Source of the DNA: Sporomusa malonica
GTDB lineage: Bacteria > Bacillota > Negativicutes > Sporomusales > Sporomusaceae
NCBI RefSeq assembly: GCF_900176355.1
Contig: NZ_FWXI01000001.1
Coordinates: forward strand, 248,001-312,000
Reading direction: 5' to 3'
Length of the DNA stretch: 64,000 nt
A program made the translations under genes and the position numbers. A model generated the notes under the pieces. That model had not been told where the DNA came from, did not search any database, and worked only from the letters and a program-made list of their open reading frames with translations. Of the stretch, positions 27,723-36,832 are shown one piece after another. How positions within the stretch are numbered: position 1 is the first letter of the stretch; every line of letters starts with the position of its first letter.

Positions 27723-29009
27723 GTGAAACTGGAAATTGGCCGGATTTATATTAAAGACATTCAGTTAAGCAATGAGACTTCTGTAAAAGACGGAGTCTTA
27801 ACCGTTGATAAGGAGGGATTAATTGCTTACCTGAAAGAAGACGTAAGAATTAAAGATGTCTTAATTGACGTAGCTAAGCCAGGCGAAAAAGTAAGAATTA
27901 TTCCGGTGAAAGACGTAATTGAGCCTAGGGTGAAAATTCAAGGCGGCAATAATGGTTTTCCCGGGGTTACGTCTAAACAGGCTCAGTGTGGAGAAGGCAG
28001 AACCCATGTTTTATATGGTGCCGCAGTTGTAACAGTTGGTGATATTGTGGGCTTTCAAGAAGGTGTCATTGATATGTGGGGTGAAGGGGCTAAGTGGACT
28101 CCGTTCTCCCAAACCTATAATTTAACGGTGGATATCCGGGTGATAGAAGGGCTGCAGCCCCATACCCATGAAGAAACTGTTAGGATAGCTGGACTGCGGG
28201 CAGCCGAGTTTATCGGGTTAGCAGGGAAAAATTTAACCCCAGACGAGGTACGTACCTTTGAAATTGGCAGTATTTTTGAAGAAGCAGCCAAATACCCTGA
28301 TTTACCTAAAGTTGTCTACGCCGAGATGAATATTACCCAGGGGTTACTGCATGATACCTATATTTACGGCGTCAATCAATCGTCAATTTTGCCAACACTA
28401 CTTCATGCCAACGAGGAATTAGATGGTGCAGTAATTAGTGGGAACTGCGTTGCGGCATGCGATAAGATTACTACTTACCAGCACCAAAACAATACCGTGA
28501 TCTATGACCTGTATGCCCAGCACGGTAAGGAAATCAACTTCTTGGGGGTCATTATGGTCCCTGAACACACTACTTTAGCTGGTAAGCTCCGCGCATCTGA
28601 TTATACTGTAAAACTGGCAAAAATGCTGGGGGCCGATGCGGTGATTGTATCCGAAGAGGGCTATGGGAACCCTGACTCTGACCTGTTAATGATTTGTAAA
28701 AAATGCGAAAAAGCTGGTATTAAAACCGTATTAATTACCGATGAATGTGCGGGAAGAGACGGCATGTCTCAGCCTTTGGCTGACACAGCGGCAGAAGCAG
28801 TGGCAGTAGTTTCCGGGGGAAATGTTAGTCACGTGGTTACGCTGCTTCCGGCAGACAGGGTTATCGGCAATGCGGCAGCTATTGCGGTATTGGCTGGTGG
28901 TTGGGAAGGTTCTTTATTGGAAGACGGTAGCTTGATGTGTGAGTTAAATGCTGTGATTGGTGCCACATCAGAAATTGGATTCCACAATGTGACCTGCAGA
29001 CTGTACTAA
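27723..29009 (+). CDS. grdI: Betaine reductase component B, proprotein subunit
   Basis: 428 aa from GTG 27723, eight bases after GGGAGGTGA. Proproteins of this family (GrdE/GrdG/GrdI) self-cleave at an internal Cys to form a pyruvoyl group that binds the substrate amine; the conserved site is seen as N241-C242 in SGNCVAACDK. It is assigned to betaine (GrdI) rather than glycine or sarcosine from the surrounding betaine genes; sequence alone cannot settle the substrate. Pairs with the selenoprotein subunit immediately downstream. Confidence 0.85.
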   Translation: MKLEIGRIYIKDIQLSNETSVKDGVLTVDKEGLIAYLKEDVRIKDVLIDVAKPGEKVRIIPVKDVIEPRVKIQGGNNGFPGVTSKQAQCGEGRTHVLYGAAVVTVGDIVGFQEGVIDMWGEGAKWTPFSQTYNLTVDIRVIEGLQPHTHEETVRIAGLRAAEFIGLAGKNLTPDEVRTFEIGSIFEEAAKYPDLPKVVYAEMNITQGLLHDTYIYGVNQSSILPTLLHANEELDGAVISGNCVAACDKITTYQHQNNTVIYDLYAQHGKEINFLGVIMVPEHTTLAGKLRASDYTVKLAKMLGADAVIVSEEGYGNPDSDLLMICKKCEKAGIKTVLITDECAGRDGMSQPLADTAAEAVAVVSGGNVSHVVTLLPADRVIGNAAAIAVLAGGWEGSLLEDGSLMCELNAVIGATSEIGFHNVTCRLY

Positions 29010-29033
29010 ACTTATATGAAAGGTGGATATCTT

Positions 29034-30344
29034 ATGGCAGATAAGTTTAAAGTTCTCTACTATGTAAACCAATTTTTTGGCCAAATAGGTGGAGAGGATA
29101 AAGCAGGTATGCCCCCAGAGTTTAGTCCGAATAAGATTGGCCCGGCAATGGGTTTTGAAGGATTGCTTAAGGGGGAAGGATCGGTTGTCGGCACCATTAT
29201 CTGTGGTGATAACTACTTCAATGAGAACAAAGATGAAGCCATAGAGACTATTTTGAATATGGTAAAAGAAGCTGCTCCGGATGTGTTTGTCGCTGGGCCT
29301 GCTTTTAATGCCGGGCGGTATGGAGTAGCCTGTTCAGAGATTTCCAAGACTGTTGCTGAACACTTGAAGATCCCGGTAGTCACTGGTATGTATGTGGAAA
29401 ACCCCGGCTTGGATAACTGCAAAGCGATCGCCTATGTAGTCAGTACGAGCGATAACGCTGGCGGAATGCGTAAAGCATTGCCCTTAATGGCGTCACTGGC
29501 CTGTAAGTTGGCCAAAGGGATTGAAATTGGGTCTCCTGAAGACGAAGGGTACATTGCTCGCGGTATGAGAAAGACGCTCATTGTGGAAAAAAGAGGTTCA
29601 CAAAGGGCTGTGGAAATGTTACTTGCCCGCTTAAAAGGTCAGCCTTTTGCAACAGAAATGCCGATGCCTGTATTTGATGTAGTGGCACCTGCTGAATCAA
29701 TTAAGGAGTTAAGTAAGGCTACCATTGCCTTGTGCACCTCTGGCGGTATTGTACCAGCAGGAAATCCGGACAAAATTCAGTCGGCCAGTGCGCAAAAATG
29801 GGGTAAATACGATGTTACTGCAATTAATGCGCTTGAGGCTCCTTGCTATTATACAACACATGGTGGCTATGATCCGATCTATGCCAATGAGGATCCTGAC
29901 CGTGTCGCACCATTAGATATTTTAAAAGAATTCGAAGATGAGGGCTATATTGGAAAGGTTTATGACTGGTTTTATACAACCACCGGAACCGGAACTGCCG
30001 TAAGCAAATCAGTAGAATTTGGTGTGCAAATAGGAGCTGAATTGAAGGCTGCTGGAGTGGATGGTGTTATCTTAACATCCACCTGAGGGACCTGTACTCG
30101 TTGCGGTGCAACGATTGTAAAAGAAATCGAAAGATATGGTATTCCTATTGTCCACATGGCTACTATTACGACGATTAGTGAGTCAGTCGGTGCTAATCGA
30201 ATTGTCCCGACTATTGCTATTCCTTATCCGGTGGGAAATCCGAAGCTTAGTAAGGGCGATGAACATACTTTGAGAAAAGCAATAGTTAAAAAGGCATTGG
30301 ATGCGTTAACTACCGAAATTACCGAACCAACTCAATTTGAGTAA
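29034..30344 (+). CDS. grdH: Betaine reductase component B, selenoprotein subunit (in-frame UGA)
   Basis: 436 aa read through TGA at 30084-30086 as Sec351, in the motif LTST-U-GTCTRCGA (UxxCxxC) of GrdB/GrdF/GrdH proteins. A start at ATG 29034 is supported by AAAGGTGG. Without recoding it would look like a 356-aa ORF plus a 62-aa ORF. Sec attacks the Schiff-base-bound substrate, releasing trimethylamine (from betaine) and passing the carboxymethyl group to GrdA. Betaine specificity is inferred from context. Confidence 0.92.
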
Positions 30345-30442
30345 GAAAATTCTTATGTAGAGAGGATCGGCTATATTATGTCTGATCCTCAAAGAAAAGA
30401 TACATCAAAAGCTAGATTTGAATTTGAAAGGGGATAAAAAGA

Positions 30443-31075
30443 ATGGCAAACTTTGAAGAACTGTCAAAAAGCGTAATCAGCGGTAATCTCGCCAAAGTTA
30501 AAAAGATAACACAGACACTGATAGATGAAGGAGTCTCGCCTCTAGATATCATCAATCAGGGGTTAATCGGGGGAATGAGTGTAGTGGGTGCCCGTTTTAA
30601 GAACGGGGAGATGTTTGTACCGGAAGTTCTAGTTGCTGCCAGATCCATGACTGCGGGAATTGAGTTGGTAAAGCCTTTGATATCAGCTGAGAACATGCCT
30701 TCAGCAGGCAAAGTTATGTTGGGTACGGTTAAGGGAGACCTTCACGATATCGGGAAGAACCTAGTGGGAATGATGCTCGAAAGTAGAGGCTACAGCATTA
30801 TTAACGTAGGAATGGATGTTTCCCCGGAAAAATTTGTGCAATTACTAAAAGAGCACAAACCAGATGTATTGGGGATGTGCGCCTTACTTACCACAACAAT
30901 GCTGCATATGAAAGATACTATCGAACTCATGAAAGAAGAGGGCATCAGAGATCAAGTTAAAGTAATTGTAGGAGGGGCGCCACTGTCCCAGGATTTTGCG
31001 GATGAATGCGGTGCAGACGGATATGCGCAGGATGCGGGTTCGGCGGTAGATCTCTGTAATCGGCTCTTGGCGTAA
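30443..31075 (+). CDS. Corrinoid protein of second methyltransferase set
   Basis: A 210-aa B12-binding protein of the MttC/MtbC type. Cap domain 1-85; cobalt-ligand motif D99-L-H101-D-I-G104; distal GGAPLS loop near 180. Related to but clearly distinct from MtgC at 6.9 kb, so the two sets should not be interchangeable. RBS AAAGGGG. A small dyad GAGGATC/GATCCTC (30362-30390) lies between it and grdH; no T tract, so transcription may continue from the grd operon. It precedes two MttB-like genes that should methylate it. Confidence 0.9.
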   Translation: MANFEELSKSVISGNLAKVKKITQTLIDEGVSPLDIINQGLIGGMSVVGARFKNGEMFVPEVLVAARSMTAGIELVKPLISAENMPSAGKVMLGTVKGDLHDIGKNLVGMMLESRGYSIINVGMDVSPEKFVQLLKEHKPDVLGMCALLTTTMLHMKDTIELMKEEGIRDQVKVIVGGAPLSQDFADECGADGYAQDAGSAVDLCNRLLA

Positions 31076-31106
31076 ACTTAGAGGGTTTGAAAGGAGAGAG
31101 AAGTAA

Positions 31107-32573
31107 GTGAGTACAACAAAAAGTCGTTATACGCGGGCAAATTATGCGGTCAATCAGACCACCGTTTGGGAAATGCTTAGTGAGGATCAATGTGAAGAAC
31201 TTTTCATGACAGCGCTTGAGGTTCTAGAACGTACCGGGGCAGAAATCCTGAACGAAGAAGCTCGTAAAATCTTCGAAAAAGCAGGCTGCTGGGTCGATGG
31301 CAATCGAGTTAGAATCCCTTCCGCGTTATCAGAGTGGGCGGTAAGAAGTGCGCCTTCACGCGTCACCGTATGTGACCGAAATGGCAAAAGGGCTTTAAAA
31401 TTAGAAACTACAAACGCTTATTATGGACCAGGTCACGGTAATACCTATGTGATTGACCCCCTGACAGCTGCACGGAAAAAACCGGTTAAGACGGATGTCG
31501 CTAAAACCGGCGTTGTTTGTGACGGATTAAAGAACGTTGATTTCGTTATGAGCAACGGTCTTCCCACAGATGTCCCAAAAAGCACAGCAGAAGTTCATGC
31601 TTTTGAAGCCTTGGTAACCAATACGACCAAGCCAATTATCCAGTCAATCCAGGGAGTAGAACAAGCACAAGCAATTCTTGACATCGCCACTGCCGTGGCC
31701 GGAAGTTTAAGGGAATTCCAAAAGAATCCTTTTGCAGTTTTTCTGATTGAAACAGAAGGAACGCTGGTACATTCCGAGGCGACGTTGGCCAAGGTCCTAT
31801 TTGCTGCCCGAAACGGAGTTCCCTATATTTATGCGACCAAGCTCATTGCCGGTGAAACATCGCCTGCTACTCCGGCCGGGGCCATTGTCGTAGCTTTGGC
31901 AGATGATTTAGTCGGGATATTGCTGGGACAATTAGTTCGCCAAGGAGCCCCTGTGATTGCCGGCGGTTTCTTCACAATTAAAAATCAAGAGACCGGTATC
32001 TTGCCTTACGGCGCTCCGGAAGTCAGCCTGATGGGAACAGGAATGGCAAATGTTATGCGTTTCCTTAGGATTCCGAGTTTCGGCTTTGCCGGTGCTACAG
32101 ACGCTAAAGAAAGCGATGCACAAATGGGCTTAGAAGCAGCATTTTCCATTCTGCATGCCGGTATGAGCGGAACAAGTCTGATTCATGGCTGCGGTCAATT
32201 GGAATATGGCCTGACAGGATCTTTGGAATTACTGGTCATGGGCGATGAAGTCATGGGTATGACGCGCAGAATGATGAAAGGCGTCGAGGTAAATGAAGAA
32301 CGATTAGCCCGAGGCGTAATTGATGAAGTACAGCCAGCAGGACATTACCTGGGTGAAGATCATACTTTAAAATTTTTCCGCTCGGAATTCTGGTGGCCGA
32401 CAGTTATGAATAGAACAAGGATTGCTGAATGGGAGGCCAATGGGGCGAAAAGTTTAGGCCAACGAGTTAAAGAAAAGACCCAAAGTATAATCAAGACCCA
32501 CCAAGCAGAGAAACTTTCTGAAGAGGTCCTGAGCAAAATCCAGACAGTCTTAGACAGAGTGGATGCCAGATAG
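31107..32573 (+). CDS. MttB-like methyltransferase, non-pyrrolysine (first of tandem pair)
   Basis: A 488-aa COG5598 protein starting at GTG 31107 (AAAGGAGAG upstream). No UAG interrupts the frame. It shares the N-terminal pattern VLERTGAEI ... EKAGCWVDGNRVRIPS with the next gene (AGCWVDGKRVRIPA), so the pair arose by duplication, but both differ from MtgB at 5.4 kb. Expected reaction: methyl transfer from a quaternary or tertiary amine to the corrinoid protein just upstream. The substrate is unknown; trimethylamine from betaine reductase, dimethylglycine or another betaine are candidates. Confidence 0.85.
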   Translation: MSTTKSRYTRANYAVNQTTVWEMLSEDQCEELFMTALEVLERTGAEILNEEARKIFEKAGCWVDGNRVRIPSALSEWAVRSAPSRVTVCDRNGKRALKLETTNAYYGPGHGNTYVIDPLTAARKKPVKTDVAKTGVVCDGLKNVDFVMSNGLPTDVPKSTAEVHAFEALVTNTTKPIIQSIQGVEQAQAILDIATAVAGSLREFQKNPFAVFLIETEGTLVHSEATLAKVLFAARNGVPYIYATKLIAGETSPATPAGAIVVALADDLVGILLGQLVRQGAPVIAGGFFTIKNQETGILPYGAPEVSLMGTGMANVMRFLRIPSFGFAGATDAKESDAQMGLEAAFSILHAGMSGTSLIHGCGQLEYGLTGSLELLVMGDEVMGMTRRMMKGVEVNEERLARGVIDEVQPAGHYLGEDHTLKFFRSEFWWPTVMNRTRIAEWEANGAKSLGQRVKEKTQSIIKTHQAEKLSEEVLSKIQTVLDRVDAR

Positions 32574-32605
32574 AATTAAATGAGGGTTGAAAGGAGAGTT
32601 TGAAG

Positions 32606-34072
32606 TTGACAACTAGAACAAACTTTAAAGCGTATTCAAGTACCAAGATGAATATATTGTCGGAAGCTCAATGTCATGAATTGGTCATGGCTGCAGTAGA
32701 AGCAATGTGGCGCACCGGAACAGATTTCCATGACAAAGAGTCGCTGGAAATTCTAAGAAAAGCAGGCTGCTGGGTCGACGGGAAAAGAGTTCGGATACCG
32801 GCAAACATTACAGAACGGTGCTTGAGAAGCTGTCAGAAACACGTTGTGCTTTGCAATAGCCGGACTGGAGCCCGAGAACTGTTTATCGAAGGAAATAATG
32901 CTTATTTTGGTTCGGGCCCCTGCACCCCGTTTACCCGAAACCCCTTCACGAACGAAAGACATCGTGCTACCAGACAGTCTGTAGGCTGGGCAACCAAGGT
33001 TCTTGATGCCTTGCCAAATATTGATTATGCGATGTCGCTGGGTATTGTTCAAGATGTGCCTCTGTTAGTATCGGACCGCCATGAGTTTGAGCAACAGATT
33101 TTACACACCGATAAACCGATTATTACGGTTTGTGTTGATGAATGGGGCCAAGCGGACGTCATTAAGATGGCTGAGATCGTCGCCGGTGGTGAGGAAGAAC
33201 TAAGACGGAACCCATTTATCTGCCTGTATGCTGAACCGATTTCGCCAGGTGTGCACTGCAAGGAAGCTGCGCAAAAGTTAGTCCTGGGGGCTAAGAAGGG
33301 CTTACCGACCATTTATACCCCTTGTATTATGGCTGGAGGAACGGCACCTGCAACTATGGCAGGGGTAATGGTTCAAGGTTTATGCGAAAGCTTGAGCGGT
33401 ATGGTTCTGAGTCAGTGTACCCGTGAAGGAGCCCCCTTTATTATGGGTGGAGTGTACACTGTACTGGATATGGGTACGACCATCTTCTCCTATGGAGCAC
33501 CGGAGCTTCACCTGCTCCTAGCCAGCTTAGCTGATGTGGCTCATTATCTGAATATTCCGATGTTTGGTACGGCAGGCTGTACAGATTCTTGTATTATTGA
33601 TGAACAGGCAGGAATAGAGGCAGCCCTGTCCATCGCTATGACAAATATGTCAGGAGCCAACCTAAATCATGATACAGGTTACTCAGAATACGGGACGACT
33701 TCAAACCTCGACCTTGTTGTAATTGCCGATGAAGTATTGGGTATGGCCAGAAGATTAACCAGTGGTATACGTGTTGATCAGGAAACGTTAGCGCTCGATG
33801 TCATTGAAAAGGTTGGTCCGGGCGGCAATTTTGCCGATGAAGATCATACCGAAGAGCATGTAGAGGAGAACTATACCCCGAGATTGGTCAATCGCGCCGC
33901 TCGCAGTATTTGGGAAAGTACAGGCGGGAAAACACTGACCCAGGTAGCCAATGAAAAAGTTCGAGACATTATTAATTACCACGAGCCCATTCCTCTGCCG
34001 AAGGATATTTCCGCAAAGATCAGGGATATTGTAGAAAACGCTGTCGGACATATGCCGGGCGAAGACGATTAA
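32606..34072 (+). CDS. MttB-like methyltransferase, non-pyrrolysine (second of tandem pair)
   Basis: About 488 aa from TTG 32606, seven bases after AAGGAGAG; the TTG at 32600 is too close to that site. COG5598 family, uninterrupted by UAG. Paralogue of the preceding gene with 32 bp between them. Its last 13 codons and stop recur as a fossil at 21637-21682. Two adjacent paralogues with one corrinoid protein could form a hetero-oligomer, or accept two different methylated amines. Confidence 0.85.
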   Translation: MTTRTNFKAYSSTKMNILSEAQCHELVMAAVEAMWRTGTDFHDKESLEILRKAGCWVDGKRVRIPANITERCLRSCQKHVVLCNSRTGARELFIEGNNAYFGSGPCTPFTRNPFTNERHRATRQSVGWATKVLDALPNIDYAMSLGIVQDVPLLVSDRHEFEQQILHTDKPIITVCVDEWGQADVIKMAEIVAGGEEELRRNPFICLYAEPISPGVHCKEAAQKLVLGAKKGLPTIYTPCIMAGGTAPATMAGVMVQGLCESLSGMVLSQCTREGAPFIMGGVYTVLDMGTTIFSYGAPELHLLLASLADVAHYLNIPMFGTAGCTDSCIIDEQAGIEAALSIAMTNMSGANLNHDTGYSEYGTTSNLDLVVIADEVLGMARRLTSGIRVDQETLALDVIEKVGPGGNFADEDHTEEHVEENYTPRLVNRAARSIWESTGGKTLTQVANEKVRDIINYHEPIPLPKDISAKIRDIVENAVGHMPGEDD

Positions 34073-34117
34073 GAAAAGTTTAGCTGCCTGCTTTTGCTTT
34101 CGTAAGGAGGAATAGAA

Positions 34118-36142
34118 ATGTCACTGGTATTGGGAATCGATACTGGCGGAACTTATACCGATGGTGTGGTCGTGGAGCTTAGGAGCAAACAGATATTGAA
34201 GAAGGCCAAAGCATTGACTACCCGTGAGGATCTATCCATTGGCATTCGAAACTGTATTACTAATTTGGATTTTGAAGATTTTAAGAACATCAGTGCGGTT
34301 TCGCTATCAACCACATTAGCAACTAATGCAATTGTAGAAGGTCGCGGGTGTAAGGTGGGCCTTTTGATGATTGGCTATAATTCCACTGATTCACTCCCTG
34401 CAGAACATAACTATGTTCTGCAGGGAGGGCACAATCTCAAAGGCCGTCCCAATGCAGAACTAGATCTGGAAAAGACCCGCCAAGCTATTTGCGAGCTAAA
34501 AGGTAAAGTAGATGCCATAGCTATTTCGGGATATCTTAGCATAAGGAATCCTGAACACGAAGTTGCTGTAATGGGTATGGTGAATGAAATTTTGGATCTT
34601 CCGGTGGTATGTGCTCACCAGCTAACGACTTCCTTAGGATTCCATGAAAGGACAGTTACAGCAGTTCTCAATGCTCGCTTAATTCCAATCATTACCGAAT
34701 TAATTGAATCTGTAAAAAAGGTGCTTGGCGAAAAAGGGATAGAGGCACCCATTATGGTCGTTAAAGGCGACGGGTGTATGATGGGCGAGGCTTTAGCGCG
34801 TGAAAAGCCTATCGAGACTATTTTATCGGGACCGGCTTCCAGTATCATAGGAGGAACTTTTCTTACTAAAACTTCTGATGCTCTTGTGCTTGACATGGGT
34901 GGAACCACAACTGATATTGCCATTCTAAAAAATGGAGTGCCTAAGATCAATCAAGAGGGGGCAACAGTAGGTGGTTGGCTTACGCGTGTTCAAGCTGCAC
35001 AGATCTATACCTATGGCCTAGGCGGAGATAGCTATGTCCAAATTAGCAAAGATGGTGAAATTCAGGTAGGTCCCCAACGGGTATGGCCCTTGTCTGTGGT
35101 TGCGTACCAACATCCTTATTTGGTCGATGAATTGAAGATGAAATTTGATAAGACCTATGATCTTATGTTTGCCCAAGCAACAGATTGTTTCATGTTCCTT
35201 AAGCAAGCAACATTTGAAGAATTGAATGACCAAGAAAAAGAAGTTGTTGAAATTCTTCAACATGGACCAAGAAGTTTATATTATCTAACCCAAAGGATGA
35301 ATCTGGATCCTAACCTGCTAAATTTACAACATCTCGTTAATTTGGGAGTATTAGCCAGAATATCACTTACTCCCACTGATCTCTTGCATGCCAAAGGGAC
35401 CTATCATCAATGGAACCGAGAAGCAGCGGAAATAGGCGTAGAAGTCTTAGCAAGCCGAATGAGAGTAAGCTCGGAAGAGTTTATTCGACTGGCTTCAGAA
35501 AAAATAATCAATGACCTTTGCATTACCTGTCTTCAGAGTCTTGTAGGCTGTGATGCGCAAAACATTAAGATAAAAAATACACCAGATGTCATGTATTTCA
35601 TAGAAAAAGCCTTATCACCCAAACAAGATCAAGGATTTGACTGTTCTTTTAAAATCAATATGCCAATTGTTGGCATAGGCGCTCCGGTTAGGGCTTGGTT
35701 GCCAGCTGTAGCAGAGAAGATGAATACCTCTTTGATTATTCCGGAGCATGCTGAAGTAGCCAACGCTGTTGGGGCCGCAACTGGTAAGATCATGGAAACT
35801 ATCAAAGTATTGATTAAGCCTGGCGAAAAAGATGGAACCTATCTGATGCATGCCCCTTGGGAATGTAAGATGTTTGAAAGTCTGGAAACTGCAGTGTCCT
35901 ATTCACTGGACAAAGCAAAGCAACAGGCAAGGCTGGCGGCAAGTAAAGCAGGGGCAAAAGAGTTTGAGTTAGTTGTAAGCCATCAGGATAGATATGCGCA
36001 AGCCTCAATGATAGAAAAAGATCTTTATATTGAATCACTTATCGAAATAACCGCCGTAGAACGTCCGGAGTGGGAAAGAGAAGAAATAAAAGAAAAATTC
36101 TTTGTGGATTGTGCAGAGCCCGTTTTGAGTAATGCTGGTTGA
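34118..36142 (+). CDS. Hydantoinase/oxoprolinase (HyuA)-type ATPase in a corrinoid operon
   Basis: A 674-aa ASKHA-fold protein. Phosphate 1 motif GIDTGGTYTDGVV, phosphate 2 LDMGGTTTDIAIL and the N-terminal hydantoinase segment STTLATNAIVEG are clear. It resembles HyuA/OplA but has no HyuB partner and sits last in a methyltransferase operon (RBS AAGGAGG). Residues 468-478 contain CITCLQSLVGC (C468, C471, C478). Ring-opening of a hydantoin or oxoproline has no obvious use here. An ATP-driven corrinoid activation role, parallel to RACo/RamA (which also use an ASKHA domain with a metal centre), is an inference. Confidence 0.75.
   Translation: MSLVLGIDTGGTYTDGVVVELRSKQILKKAKALTTREDLSIGIRNCITNLDFEDFKNISAVSLSTTLATNAIVEGRGCKVGLLMIGYNSTDSLPAEHNYVLQGGHNLKGRPNAELDLEKTRQAICELKGKVDAIAISGYLSIRNPEHEVAVMGMVNEILDLPVVCAHQLTTSLGFHERTVTAVLNARLIPIITELIESVKKVLGEKGIEAPIMVVKGDGCMMGEALAREKPIETILSGPASSIIGGTFLTKTSDALVLDMGGTTTDIAILKNGVPKINQEGATVGGWLTRVQAAQIYTYGLGGDSYVQISKDGEIQVGPQRVWPLSVVAYQHPYLVDELKMKFDKTYDLMFAQATDCFMFLKQATFEELNDQEKEVVEILQHGPRSLYYLTQRMNLDPNLLNLQHLVNLGVLARISLTPTDLLHAKGTYHQWNREAAEIGVEVLASRMRVSSEEFIRLASEKIINDLCITCLQSLVGCDAQNIKIKNTPDVMYFIEKALSPKQDQGFDCSFKINMPIVGIGAPVRAWLPAVAEKMNTSLIIPEHAEVANAVGAATGKIMETIKVLIKPGEKDGTYLMHAPWECKMFESLETAVSYSLDKAKQQARLAASKAGAKEFELVVSHQDRYAQASMIEKDLYIESLIEITAVERPEWEREEIKEKFFVDCAEPVLSNAG
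34394..34427. repeat. 34-bp near-perfect palindrome inside a coding region
   Basis: Arms CTCCCTGCAGAACATA (34394-34409) and its exact complement (34412-34427) are separated by only two bases. It lies within the HyuA-like gene and encodes the unremarkable stretch SLPAEHNYVLQGG. Confidence 0.85.
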
Positions 36143-36145
36143 GTC

Positions 36146-36199
36146 TTGCTGCCGGAAACACAAAAAAGGCTCAAGGCGCAAAGCTTTGAGCCGCAGCAA
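36146..36199 (+). terminator. Operon-end hairpin after the HyuA-like gene
   Basis: Inner stem GGCTCAA (36168-36174) with TTGAGCC (36186-36192); outer arms TTGCTGC (36146-36152) and GCAGCAA (36193-36199). There is no strong T run, so termination is likely but not certain. Confidence 0.6.
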
Positions 36200-36303
36200 T
36201 TCCTCCCTTTATGTAGGTTTTTATCTGAATATTCTATCTACAAATAAAGCTCAGTGTAATAAATGGAAAATAAGGAATAGTTCGTTTGTGGTGGATGAAT
36301 TAA

Positions 36304-36335
36304 AAAAGTACCTATGAAAAACACTAGGTACTTTT
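36304..36335 (+). terminator. Second terminator downstream of the methyltransferase operon
   Basis: AAAAGTACCTA (36304-36314) pairs with TAGGTACTTTT (36325-36335). Confidence 0.7.
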
Positions 36336-36399
36336 GTTAATATTCATAGTATTAATTTGATTATACCTTAGTTGGAAAGCGCTCAGCAAGTATAGTATC

Positions 36400-36560
36400 A
36401 AAAGTGATTCCGTCCCACCCCTGTTTTCTCATAAGAAGTGGAAACGGAATCGGCCCAAAATCCGGCAGTGATGAAATGAAATTACCCTTTCTTGGCAGTG
36501 GGGCAACTCCTTGTCATTGGCCGAGATTCTGCAAGGGAGGTGAAAAACCACCGCGGGAGA
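36400..36560. other. Unexplained structured intergenic segment
   Basis: Within the 690-bp gap before the second BCCT gene, GC content rises locally and several pairings stack: GATTCCGT (36406-36413) with ACGGAATC (36444-36451); CGGCC (36451-36455) with GGCCG (36519-36523); a small GGGGCAACTCC hairpin; and GGTG with CACC near 36539-36551. It does not match the cobalamin, T-box, SAM, TPP, glycine or c-di-GMP patterns I know. 36561-36832 is AT-rich with no recognised element. An 80-codon ORF across it has no ribosome site or family. Confidence 0.35.
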
Positions 36561-36832
36561 TAGAAAAAATATTTACAATTTATAGATTTTATATTTTTAT
36601 TTGGTGTTATGATTATACAAAAAAAAATATTATTTTACAATGCTAAATTTTACTCGTTGTAAATCTCTAAAAGCACGATACTAACTGCTGATCGAATACG
36701 CGGGCTTACCATGGACTTAGCTTTGGTGGGTGCGTGGGCAAATACCCTTTTATATACTCCCATTTTTTTAATAAGGGAATTTGTTATAGGTACTGTCTAA
36801 GAAATTCCTAGAATTGAAAGGAGATTTTCTTG

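Noticed and set aside
30156-30344. Separate 62-aa protein after the grdH TGA
   Set aside because: It is the C-terminal part of GrdH read through Sec351.
31107-34072. Pyrrolysine-dependent trimethylamine methyltransferases
   Set aside because: Both MttB-like frames, and MtgB, are uninterrupted by UAG at near full length, so they are the non-Pyl type.
36535-36560. T-box leader (GGTGG-ACCGCG-like bases)
   Set aside because: The bases around GGGAGGTG and CCACCGCGG do not give the T-box core, and the downstream gene is a carrier without amino-acid logic.
36404-36646. 80-codon ORF before the second BCCT gene
   Set aside because: No ribosome site, odd composition, and it lies in the structured segment; treated as non-coding.
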